From Zoogloeaceae bacterium (GTDB lineage Bacteria > Pseudomonadota > Gammaproteobacteria > Burkholderiales > Rhodocyclaceae), in NCBI GenBank assembly GCA_015657735.1, contig SSSX01000152.1:1-9084 (forward strand): 9,084 nt of DNA, given 5' to 3'. Positions 1 through 8,483 of this stretch are shown here, one piece after another. Every line of letters starts with the position of its first letter. Position 1 is the stretch's first letter. The notes beneath the pieces are model-generated. The model was given only the letters and a program-made list of their open reading frames with translations. It did no database searches and had not been told where the DNA came from. Made by a program: the position numbers and the translations under genes.

Positions 1-76
1 CCCTCCAATCTGACGCAGGCCCGCGAAAACAAAGGACTTTTTACGTTCAGCCGACTTTTCTCACAGTCCCGATTCG

Positions 77-120
77 CATTGCGCACGTAACATGCAATGG
101 TCGTTTCAAACCCTTGCAAT
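77..120. repeat. Cluster of GCAAT/ATTGC repeats upstream of the PEP-CTERM gene
   Basis: CATTGC at 77-82 and GCAATG at 94-99 form a 6-bp inverted repeat with an 11-nt spacer. A further TTGCAAT lies at 114-120. TGCAATGG (93-100) and TGCAATCC (115-122) are direct repeats 22 bp apart, about two helical turns, so one protein could contact both on the same DNA face. The cluster sits 25-68 bp upstream of the chosen start at 145. What is seen is only the repetition; a regulatory role is inference. I could not assign a sigma-70 or sigma-54 promoter in positions 1-144, which otherwise hold nothing I can name. Confidence 0.3.
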
Positions 121-144
121 CCACTTTTCGACCAGAGATCCGAA

Positions 145-921
145 ATGAAAAAAATGCTGAAAATCGCGGCTGCCGTGGCAGTCCTTGGCCTGAGCACCGG
201 AGCCCGGGCCGATCTGGTCGTTGACCTGTTCAACGTCGGCCAGAACCAGATCATCGACTCCGTGCTCGGCGGCGGTGGCGTGTGGTCAACCGAGGCCGGC
301 CCCTCCTCCACGATCATCGGCGGCTATCGCGACCTTTACGTCGAGAAGCTGAGCAACGCCTCGACCACCAAGGTCGTCAAGGCCGACGTGAGCGACGGCT
401 TCCTGAACTACTCGTCGGACACCCTGACCACCGGCAAGGGCATCGTGCGCTGGGACGGCCAGGGCACGACGACTTCCGCCACCCCGCTGATGGGCCTCGG
501 CGGCCTCAACCTGAGCGTGTTCAACAGCTTCGAACTGCTGACGATGTTCTCGGACAACGGCTTCTCGTTCAACATCGAGCTGTACACCGACGCCACCCAC
601 TGGTCGCGCATCAGCCTGATTTCCAATTCCCACGATGCGGGCGGCGTCGAGCCGGGCATCTCCTCCTACATCCCGCTGTGGGGCTTCACCGACTGCAGCA
701 ACGCGATCCCGGCCTACACCACCACCTGCGGTGCCGACGGCGCGGTCGACCTGACCAACGTCAACGCCATCCAGGCCGTCATCGACCCGTTCGGCGGCAC
801 GACCTCGCTCGACCTGACCCTGAACCAGGTCAACGTGGTGCCCGAGCCCGGCATGCTGGCCCTCGCCGGCGCCGGTCTGTTTGGCGCGCTGAGCACCGTC
901 CGTCGGCGCAAGGCCCAGTAA
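145..921 (+). CDS. Secreted PEP-CTERM sorting-domain protein
   Basis: This is a 258-residue exported protein. The N-terminus is a classic Sec signal peptide: MKKMLK, a hydrophobic core, then a probable cleavage site after ARA (residue 22). The C-terminus is a PEP-CTERM signal: VPEPG with the PEP at residues 233-235, a hydrophobic segment at about 237-251 and a basic RRRK at 253-256. In this family the signal is recognised by an exosortase in the inner membrane, which releases or anchors the protein at the cell surface or in the exopolysaccharide matrix. The body is rich in Ser, Thr, Gly and alternating hydrophobics, suggesting a beta-sandwich, with one Cys pair (C184, C195) that could form a disulfide. 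I chose the ATG at 145 because the signal peptide begins there and a weak AGAG lies at 134-137; the ATG at 97 would add 16 non-signal residues and has no ribosome binding site. No catalytic motif is visible, so the specific role is unknown. No exosortase gene is in the window. The gene ends at the shared terminator at 959-988. Confidence 0.9.
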   Translation: MKKMLKIAAAVAVLGLSTGARADLVVDLFNVGQNQIIDSVLGGGGVWSTEAGPSSTIIGGYRDLYVEKLSNASTTKVVKADVSDGFLNYSSDTLTTGKGIVRWDGQGTTTSATPLMGLGGLNLSVFNSFELLTMFSDNGFSFNIELYTDATHWSRISLISNSHDAGGVEPGISSYIPLWGFTDCSNAIPAYTTTCGADGAVDLTNVNAIQAVIDPFGGTTSLDLTLNQVNVVPEPGMLALAGAGLFGALSTVRRRKAQ

Positions 922-958
922 TTCCGGCTCCGCTTCCCAGCCTCCGGGCTGCCGGCGA

Positions 959-988
959 CAAAAAAGCCACCTTCGGGTGGCTTTTTTG
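959..988. terminator. Bidirectional intrinsic terminator between the PEP-CTERM gene and argJ
   Basis: GCCACC (966-971), loop TTCG (972-975) and GGTGGC (976-981) form a perfect stem. It is preceded by six A (960-965) and followed by six T (982-987). The A and T runs can also pair, and C959 pairs with G988, giving 13 bp in all. On the plus strand the loop is the extra-stable C(UUCG)G tetraloop followed by U6, ending the PEP-CTERM transcript 38 bp after its stop. On the minus strand the same element reads as a hairpin followed by U6, 24 bp after the argJ stop. It therefore insulates two convergent genes. Confidence 0.93.
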
Positions 989-1011
989 CTGGCTGCGCCT
1001 GGCGTCGCGGA

Positions 1012-2250
1012 TCAGGAGCGGTAGTCGGCGTTGATCTTCACGTAGTCGTACGAAAAATCGCAGGTCCACAGCGTGGCGGCGGCCTGCCCGCGGCCGAGGT
1101 CGACGCGGATCGTGATCTCGGCCGACTGCATGATCCGTGCGCCATCCTCCTCGCGGTAGCTCGCCGCGCGCCCGCCCTTTTCGGCGACCAGCACTTCCTC
1201 CCCGTCGCTGCCGAGCCAGACGCGGAGGGCGGACACATCGAGATCGCCGATGCCGGCATAACCGATGGCGGCGAGAATGCGCCCCAGATTGGGATCGGAG
1301 GCGAAGAAGGCGGTCTTGACCAGCGGCGAGTGGCCGATCGCGTAGCCGACCTTGCGGCACTCATCGCGGTCTCCGCCGCCGCCGATCTGCAGGGTCATGA
1401 ACTTGGTCGCCCCCTCGCCGTCGCGGACGATCGCCTGGGCCAGCCAGATCGAGACGTCCAGCACCGCGGCGCTGAAGGCGGCGTAGTCGGCCGAGGCGGT
1501 GTCGGCGATCAACGGGTTGCCGGCCTGGCCGGTGGCGATCAGGATGTAGCTGTCGTTGGTCGAGGTGTCGCCGTCGACGGTGATGCTGTTGAAGCTGAGG
1601 TCGGCCACTTCTTTCAGCAAGGCGTCCAGCACCGGCTGGGCGACGTCAGCATCGGTGGCGAGAAAGCCGAGCATCGTCGCCATATTGGGCTTGATCATGC
1701 CGGCGCCCTTCGAGATGCCGGTCAGCGTGACCGTCCGGCCGCCGATCTGCACCCGGCGCGAGGTGGCCTTGGCGACGGTGTCGGTGGTCATGATGCCGTG
1801 GGCGGCGTCGAACCAGCCGTCCGCCTGCAGCGCCGCCCTGGCGGCCGGCAGGCCGGCGACGATCCGCTCGACCGGCAGCGGCTCGAGGATGACCCCGGTC
1901 GAGAACGGCAGCACCTGGCCGGCGGCGATGCCGAGCTGGTCGGCGACCGCTTCGCAGGTCGCGCGGGCGGCGGCCAGCCCCGGCTCGCCGGTGCCGGCAT
2001 TGGCGACCCCGGTATTGATGACCAGCGCCCGGATTCCGCCTTCCGGCAGGTGGGCCTTGCAGACCTGCACCGGCGCCGCGCAGAAGCGGTTCTGCGTGAA
2101 CACGCCCGCGACGCGGGAGCCCGCCGCCAGTTCGATCAGCGTCAAATCCTTGCGATTGACTTTGCGGACGCCGGCCTCGGTGACGCCGAGGCGGACACCG
2201 GGAACGGGAAACAGGGCGGCGGGATCGGGGGGGGAAAGCAGGACGGGCAT
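1012..2250 (-). CDS. argJ: Bifunctional ornithine acetyltransferase / N-acetylglutamate synthase
   Basis: The 412-residue protein matches ArgJ over its full length (family about 400-415). ArgJ moves the acetyl group from N-acetylornithine to glutamate, recycling it in arginine synthesis; many members also make N-acetylglutamate from acetyl-CoA. It is cytoplasmic. The precursor self-cleaves into two chains at the Ala-Thr bond of the motif KPNMATMLGF, here A191/T192, with T192 the catalytic nucleophile. Also visible are the oxyanion-hole segment FSTGVI (T118, G119), TTDT (155-158), KGAGMIKP (181-188) and the characteristic C-terminal NADYRS. The start fits the family N-terminus (LFPVPGVRLGV near residue 13) and has a GGAG about 8 nt upstream. 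The gene lies 79 bp downstream of the HDOD gene on the same strand, so it could be read from upstream or from its own weak promoter at 2293-2298. It ends at the 959-988 terminator. Whether it is truly bifunctional cannot be read from sequence alone. Confidence 0.97.
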   Translation of the reverse strand: MPVLLSPPDPAALFPVPGVRLGVTEAGVRKVNRKDLTLIELAAGSRVAGVFTQNRFCAAPVQVCKAHLPEGGIRALVINTGVANAGTGEPGLAAARATCEAVADQLGIAAGQVLPFSTGVILEPLPVERIVAGLPAARAALQADGWFDAAHGIMTTDTVAKATSRRVQIGGRTVTLTGISKGAGMIKPNMATMLGFLATDADVAQPVLDALLKEVADLSFNSITVDGDTSTNDSYILIATGQAGNPLIADTASADYAAFSAAVLDVSIWLAQAIVRDGEGATKFMTLQIGGGGDRDECRKVGYAIGHSPLVKTAFFASDPNLGRILAAIGYAGIGDLDVSALRVWLGSDGEEVLVAEKGGRAASYREEDGARIMQSAEITIRVDLGRGQAAATLWTCDFSYDYVKINADYRS

Positions 2251-2292
2251 GGATTGACTCCGGAATCAGGCGCCGATTGGCAAAAGAACGCC

Positions 2293-2298
2293 ATGATA
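2293..2298 (-). promoter_or_regulatory. Possible -10 element for argJ
   Basis: On the minus strand TATCAT (plus ATGATA) matches the sigma-70 -10 consensus at five of six positions. It lies in the 79-bp gap upstream of argJ and would give a leader of about 35 nt. The -35 position, about 17 bp upstream, has no good match (TGTCTC). The call rests on the -10 alone and is weak; argJ may instead be co-transcribed with the HDOD gene, since no terminator with a T run separates them. Confidence 0.25.
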
Positions 2299-2329
2299 AT
2301 CCGGGAGCCGCCGGCGAGACAGCCGGGCG

Positions 2330-3778
2330 TCAGTTGGCGCCGCTGTCGGCGACGCTCAGCGCCACGGCCAGACTGGCCTGCAGCGCAAAGTGCTGAACGG
2401 CGCGCCAGCTTTCGGCGTCGAGGGGCCGGCCGTTGCGGTCGGCGTACAGCAGGCCGATCTGCCGGCTCGCGGTGCCGAAGGGCACGACGAAGCCTTCATC
2501 GCAGGCGGTGACCTGCTGCAGGCGCTCTGTGCCGGGCTGCTCGACCCGCGCCGCATTGACCCAGCAGCCCTGGGCGCTGTCGATGGCGGCGTCGACCACG
2601 TCGTCGGGGTCGCCTTCCATCTCGAAATCGAAACGCGCGCACAAGGCTTCGGCGCCACTGCCGAGGGCGGTCTTGCCGTGCAGGTGCAGGCGGTCCGGGC
2701 TCAGCAGCGCGACGATGACGCGATCGCAGCCGACACCGCGGAAGACGCCCTCCGCCACCAGTTGCAGGATGTCGGCGATCGGCGTCCGGCCGAGGGTCAT
2801 GGCGGCCAGATCCTGCAGAATGCGCAGCTGCAGCGTAGCGTCGGGGGCGGTCGGCAGCGCGGGCGGGGGTGCCGCCGGCGGAGCGGCTTCGACCGGCCGC
2901 TGGGCGCCCTGGGGGATGATCCGCCCGGCCTCGGCGGCCCCGAAGGACGCCGCGATGCGCGCCGCCTCCGCGGCGTTGGCGAGCACCTCGGCATGAACGA
3001 CGTTGAGCGGGAGATCGAGGTAGTCGGCGGCCTCGCGCATCGTCCGGCGGGCGGTCTGGGAATCCCAGCCGTCCTCCGCCGCGCGGGCCAGGCGGTGACC
3101 GAGCACCACCGCCCGCTCCGGTCCGCGGCTGCGGACATCGCCTTCGAGCGCCGCTGCGGCCAGCGAACCCAGCCGCCATTCGCGCACCAGCCCCACCGAC
3201 AAGTGGCGCAGCGGAAAACCGAGGACGACCTGCTGGGCCTCCTCCTCGCGCATCCCGCCCTGACCCAGACAGCGGTCGAGCGCCTGGGCCTGCTCGCCGC
3301 CGAAGCACCAGAACGCCATCTCGCCGACCCGCGACAGCAGCGCGGCGATGAAGACTTCCTCGCCATGCTGCTCGCCGCGCCGGCGGATCGCCCAGCGGGC
3401 CTGCACGGCGGCATGGAAGCTGCGCGCCATCTCGGCATGGATGCGGCTCCGCAGGCCGCCGGCAAGCAGTGAGTCGATCAACGAAACCGACAGGGCCAGC
3501 TGCGCCACCGGATCGAAACCGAGCACCACGATGGCCCGCGACACCGTGCTGACGCCCTGGTGGGACTGGTTGAAGAAGGCGCTGTTGGCGAGCCGCAGGA
3601 CCTTGGTGGTCATCGGCACATCCTTCAGGATCACCTGCGCCAGCACCGACGCCGACGCCCGCTCGTCGCCGACGATCCGGCGCAGCGCCGCCACGGTATG
3701 GGCAAAGACCGGCATTTCCCGGCCACTGATGCGGCCGATCCAGTCGGCAAGATCGGGAGTGTTCGTGTTCGGGGTCAT
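2330..3778 (-). CDS. HDOD-domain signalling protein with C-terminal GAF-like domain
   Basis: The protein has 482 residues. Residues about 15-210 form an HDOD domain, with the typical block from SVLAQVILKDVPMTTKVLRLANSAFF (44-69) to the SRAIVVLGFDPVAQLALSVSL stretch (80-100). HDOD domains are HD-superfamily relatives found in bacterial signalling proteins and usually lack phosphohydrolase activity. Here the position of the HD pair (family LLHDIG) reads LLSRVGEM at 147-154, so both metal ligands are replaced and catalysis is unlikely. A helical region (about 215-285) and a Pro/Ala-rich linker (about 296-313) lead to a GAF-like sensor domain (about 316-475) containing CDRVIVALLS, FVVPFG and IGLLYADRNG. 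The start has a strong Shine-Dalgarno, AGAGGTGA, about 5 nt upstream. There is no signal peptide or membrane helix, so it is cytoplasmic. No dedicated output domain (GGDEF, EAL, HD-GYP) is present. It lies between secA and argJ on the same strand; this placement tells nothing clear about its role, and ligand and partners are unknown. Confidence 0.88.
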   Translation of the reverse strand: MTPNTNTPDLADWIGRISGREMPVFAHTVAALRRIVGDERASASVLAQVILKDVPMTTKVLRLANSAFFNQSHQGVSTVSRAIVVLGFDPVAQLALSVSLIDSLLAGGLRSRIHAEMARSFHAAVQARWAIRRRGEQHGEEVFIAALLSRVGEMAFWCFGGEQAQALDRCLGQGGMREEEAQQVVLGFPLRHLSVGLVREWRLGSLAAAALEGDVRSRGPERAVVLGHRLARAAEDGWDSQTARRTMREAADYLDLPLNVVHAEVLANAAEAARIAASFGAAEAGRIIPQGAQRPVEAAPPAAPPPALPTAPDATLQLRILQDLAAMTLGRTPIADILQLVAEGVFRGVGCDRVIVALLSPDRLHLHGKTALGSGAEALCARFDFEMEGDPDDVVDAAIDSAQGCWVNAARVEQPGTERLQQVTACDEGFVVPFGTASRQIGLLYADRNGRPLDAESWRAVQHFALQASLAVALSVADSGAN

Positions 3779-3870
3779 TCGGTCACCTCTCGCCGATAAC
3801 GGCAGGCGACGTTGCAGCTTGAGGCTGCGCCAATCCGGCGTCGATCAGCCGGACGCCGGACGGGGCCGGC

Positions 3871-3955
3871 GCCGGCATACCGGCCGGGGCGAACGACCTC
3901 GCCCCGGCGGCGGCTCTGGAATGCGGGAATCGGCGGGCGCCGGCGGTTTGCCGGC
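3871..3955. repeat. Cluster of strong GC-rich hairpins in the secA-HDOD spacer
   Basis: The 182-bp gap (3779-3960) between the secA stop and the HDOD start holds several inverted repeats. The strongest has a perfect 10-bp stem, GCCGGGGCGA (3883-3892) with TCGCCCCGGC (3899-3908), and a 6-nt loop. A second, GCCGG (3871-3875) with CCGGC (3880-3884), partly overlaps it. A third, GCCGGC (3939-3944) with GCCGGC (3950-3955) and a 5-nt loop, starts 5 bp past the secA stop codon. A smaller one, GCAGC/GCTGC, is at 3814-3828. None is followed by a T run in the minus direction, so none is a standard intrinsic terminator for secA; they could stabilise the mRNA 3' end or slow polymerase. The only T run (3958-3961) is on the plus side of the third hairpin, where no gene is read. 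Confidence 0.55.
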
Positions 3956-3960
3956 CCTTT

Positions 3961-6687
<2,727 letters not shown>

Positions 6688-6720
6688 TTGATTTGGAAGG
6701 GGAAACGCGGCAAAGGGCGG

Positions 6721-6729
6721 ATTCTATCA
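6721..6729 (-). promoter_or_regulatory. Extended -10 promoter for secA
   Basis: On the minus strand the sequence reads TGATAGAAT, an extended -10 motif (TG, one base, then TAGAAT, matching TATAAT at five of six). It lies 33 bp upstream of the secA ATG and predicts a start near 6714 with a short leader of about 26 nt. No good -35 is found at the usual distance, which is normal for extended -10 promoters. The start site is inferred, not observed. Confidence 0.6.
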
Positions 6730-6775
6730 TGTCGCCAAGACACGGCCGTGACGCAGGACAAGGCGCCGCTCACTC

Positions 6776-6804
6776 TTGTCTGCACGCAGCGATCCCCCTA
6801 CGAT
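6776..6804 (+). promoter_or_regulatory. Probable sigma-70 promoter for dciA
   Basis: TTGTCT (6776-6781; four of six to TTGACA) and TACGAT (6799-6804; four of six to TATAAT) are separated by exactly 17 bp. The predicted start is near 6811, giving a leader of about 23 nt before the ATG at 6834. The -10 hexamer is bracketed by C5 (6794-6798) and G5 (6805-6809), which are complementary and an unusual setting for a -10. This promoter and the secA promoter diverge, with their -10 elements about 70 bp apart. Confidence 0.45.
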
Positions 6805-6833
6805 GGGGGCGCTTTCCCGGATTCCAAGCCCTG

Positions 6834-7268
6834 ATGGCCAGCACCAGCCCGATCGAAACCTACCTTGGCAGCGGCGACAGTCTCGCCCGCCTGCAAGCCC
6901 ACGCCGGCCGCCTGCTGCGCCTGCAGCGCCTGCTCGGCGAGTTGCTGCCCGACTACATGGCCGCGGCCTGCAAGGTCGCCAACCTGAAAGGCGAGGATCT
7001 GGTGATCCATGTGGAGAGCGCCGCGCTGGCCGTCAAGCTGCGCCAGGCGGTGCCGAGCCTGCTGGCCGACTTTGCCCGCGCCGGCGTGCTGCTGCGCGAC
7101 ATCAAGGTGAAGGTGGCGGTGCCCGAATACCGCCCGCCCACGCCGCCGGTCGAAGCCCGCCACGTCAGCGATTCGACCCGCGCCGGCCTCGGCGCGCTGG
7201 CCGCCAGCCTGCCGGCCGATTCGCCGCTGGCGCGGGCGCTGAAACGCTTCGTCAGGAACGCCGGCTGA
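6834..7268 (+). CDS. dciA: DUF721/DciA-family protein, probable replicative helicase loader
   Basis: The 144-residue protein has the DUF721 pattern. It starts with a helical N-terminus (LARLQAHAGRLLRLQRLLGELLP, about 17-39). A KH-like core follows (about 40-97), including the strand-helix block LVIHVESAALAVKLRQAVPSLLADF and the strand RDIKVKVAVPEY. A Pro-rich stretch (about 98-106) and a short basic C-terminal tail with ALKRFVRNAG end it. DciA proteins interact with the DnaB helicase and help load it in bacteria without DnaC or DnaI; that function is known for the family and inferred here. A DUF721 gene beside secA and lpxC is a familiar arrangement in betaproteobacteria. The ATG at 6834 is chosen because upstream in-frame sequence does not look like protein and would begin before the predicted promoter. 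No Shine-Dalgarno is present; the nearest GGA is about 12 nt away. The gene is convergent with the small membrane gene, with 14 bp between stop codons and no terminator. Confidence 0.85.
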   Translation: MASTSPIETYLGSGDSLARLQAHAGRLLRLQRLLGELLPDYMAAACKVANLKGEDLVIHVESAALAVKLRQAVPSLLADFARAGVLLRDIKVKVAVPEYRPPTPPVEARHVSDSTRAGLGALAASLPADSPLARALKRFVRNAG

Positions 7269-7282
7269 GCGGTCCGGCGCCG

Positions 7283-7471
7283 TCAGGCGACGGTGACGAA
7301 AACCCGTTCGACGATCAGCAGCGCGAAGAACACCAGCGCGACGATCAGCGCCCAGCGGAACAGGCGCCACGCCAGCGCCAGGTAGCGCGGCTCGCGGGTG
7401 AAGAAGTACGCGAAGACCGACGCGCCGATGCCGATCCCGACCAGCACGGCAAGCAGACGCAGCAGCAGCAT
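7283..7471 (-). CDS. Small two-helix inner-membrane protein, function unknown
   Basis: This is a 62-residue protein with two predicted membrane helices, about 2-23 (LLLRLLAVLVGIGIGASVFAYF) and 38-58 (within FRWALIVALVFFALLIVERV). They are joined by a short basic loop with arginines at 26, 29, 36 and 39. The basic loop suggests that it faces the cytoplasm, with both ends periplasmic. The start lies 13 bp after the lpxC stop on the same strand, with no clear Shine-Dalgarno, so translation may depend on coupling to lpxC. Small membrane genes of this kind occur near lpxC in related betaproteobacteria as far as I recall, which supports a real gene. It has no catalytic motif. A link to lipid A or envelope biogenesis is only suggested by position. 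Confidence 0.75.
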   Translation of the reverse strand: MLLLRLLAVLVGIGIGASVFAYFFTREPRYLALAWRLFRWALIVALVFFALLIVERVFVTVA

Positions 7472-7484
7472 GACGTGCGCCGGC

Positions 7485-8402
7485 TCAGCCCGGGGCCAGC
7501 TCGAACAGCTGCGCGACGGCCGGCGGCGTGGTCGCCTCTTCCTCGAACGTCACGATCTCCCAGGCCGTGCGGTCTTCGAGGAGCACGCGGAGGATCTGGT
7601 TGTTGAGCGCATGGCCGGCCTTGTAGGCGCTGTAGGAGGCGAGCAGCGGATGGCCGGCGAGATAGAGATCGCCGATCGCGTCGAGCACCTTGTGCTTGAC
7701 GAACTCGTCGGCGTAGCGCAGGCCGTCGGCGTTGAGCACCCGGTATTCGTCCATCACGATGGCGTTGTCGAGGCTGCCGCCGAGGCCGAGGCCGTTGGCG
7801 CGCATGAACTCGACGTCCTGCATGAAGCCGAAGGTACGCGCGCGGGACACCTCGCGCACGTACGAATGCTCGGCGAAATCGACGGTGACCGAGGTGCCGG
7901 TGCTGTCGATGGCCGGGTGGTTGAAGACGATCGAGAAGCTCAGCTTGAAGCCGTCGTGGGGCTCGAGGCGCACCCACTTGTCGCCTTCGACGTATTCGAC
8001 CGGCTTGGTCACGCGCAGGAAGCGCTTCGGCGCCGGCTGCTCTTCGATGCCGGCGGACTGGATCAGGAACACGAAGGGACCGGCGCTGCCGTCGAGGATC
8101 GGAATCTCGGCCGCATCCACGTCGATGTGGGCGTTGTCGACACCCAGCCCGGCCAGCGCCGACATCAGATGTTCAACGGTATTGACCTTGGCGTCGCCCT
8201 TCTGCAATCCCGAGCACATGCGGGTGTCGCATACGGCGTAGGGGTCGGCGGGGAGGTCGACGACCGGATCGAGGTCGACCCGATGGAAGACGATGCCGGT
8301 ATCCGGCGCGGCCGGACGCAGGGTGAGCGTGACCTTGTTGCCGCCGTGGAGGCCGACCCCGGTGGCGGTGACAACGGTCTTCAGGGTGCGCTGCTTCAAC
8401 AT
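7485..8402 (-). CDS. lpxC: UDP-3-O-acyl-N-acetylglucosamine deacetylase
   Basis: LpxC is the cytoplasmic zinc enzyme that removes the acetyl group from UDP-3-O-acyl-GlcNAc, the committed step of lipid A synthesis. From the chosen start the protein has 305 residues, the same as E. coli, and aligns end to end. Visible are the N-terminal MLKQRTLK and TGVGLH, the zinc and catalytic segment VEHL (E77, H78), the IPILDGSAGPFV block, SRARTFGFM, the KHKVLDAIGD zinc segment (H237, D241) and the catalytic H264 in KAGHALNN. The ATG at 8402 is preferred over the in-frame ATG at 8417, which adds only MRIPI, because the family begins with M-(I/L)-KQRTLK and a GCGGAT stretch sits at a workable distance upstream. 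The gene follows ftsZ on the same strand but is separated by a terminator and has its own possible promoter and a palindrome. Confidence 0.98.
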   Translation of the reverse strand: MLKQRTLKTVVTATGVGLHGGNKVTLTLRPAAPDTGIVFHRVDLDPVVDLPADPYAVCDTRMCSGLQKGDAKVNTVEHLMSALAGLGVDNAHIDVDAAEIPILDGSAGPFVFLIQSAGIEEQPAPKRFLRVTKPVEYVEGDKWVRLEPHDGFKLSFSIVFNHPAIDSTGTSVTVDFAEHSYVREVSRARTFGFMQDVEFMRANGLGLGGSLDNAIVMDEYRVLNADGLRYADEFVKHKVLDAIGDLYLAGHPLLASYSAYKAGHALNNQILRVLLEDRTAWEIVTFEEEATTPPAVAQLFELAPG

Positions 8403-8434
8403 GATCGGGATCCGCATTCAAGTCTTTGAATCTT

Positions 8435-8463
8435 AACATACGAGATTTGCTGCGCCGCAGCAA
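8435..8463 (-). promoter_or_regulatory. Possible lpxC promoter overlapping a palindrome
   Basis: On the minus strand TTGCTG (plus 8458-8463) and TATGTT (plus 8435-8440) are spaced by exactly 17 bp. The -35 is a weak match (three of six) and the -10 moderate (four of six). The predicted start is about 8428 with a leader of about 26 nt. A following TTAAGAT offers an alternative -10. An own promoter is plausible because a terminator precedes it after ftsZ. Confidence 0.3.
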
Positions 8464-8470
8464 ATCGTAT
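8438..8470. repeat. Long near-perfect palindrome upstream of lpxC
   Basis: GATTTGCTGC (8444-8453), a 3-nt centre GCC (8454-8456) and GCAGCAAATC (8457-8466) form a perfect 10-bp inverted repeat. Outer arms ATAC (8438-8441) and GTAT (8467-8470) also pair, leaving only GA (8442-8443) unpaired on one side, for 14 pairs in all. It lies 36-68 bp upstream of the lpxC ATG and covers the spacer and -35 of the putative lpxC promoter. There is no T run on either side, so it does not look like a terminator. The form suits an operator bound by a dimeric regulator, or a hairpin if read through from ftsZ. Confidence 0.75.
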
Positions 8471-8483
8471 CCCGTGTGGCCTC

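Noticed and set aside
98..117. Possible sigma-54 promoter (TGG at 98-100 and TTGC at 114-117)
   Set aside because: The GG and GC are separated by 15 bases, whereas sigma-54 promoters need 10, so the elements are out of register.
97..144. Upstream ATG giving a longer PEP-CTERM protein
   Set aside because: The extra 16 residues are not signal-like and would precede a well-formed signal peptide starting at 145; there is no ribosome binding site before 97.
1330..2511. A 393-codon plus-strand frame antisense to argJ and the HDOD 3' end
   Set aside because: It crosses two real genes and their spacer, and its translation is low-complexity Arg/Gly/Ala/Asp-rich with no known motif; a codon-bias shadow.
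8403..8417. Alternative lpxC start five codons upstream
   Set aside because: Adds only MRIPI before the conserved MLKQRTLK; the family starts at the latter, and no better ribosome binding site precedes the upstream ATG.
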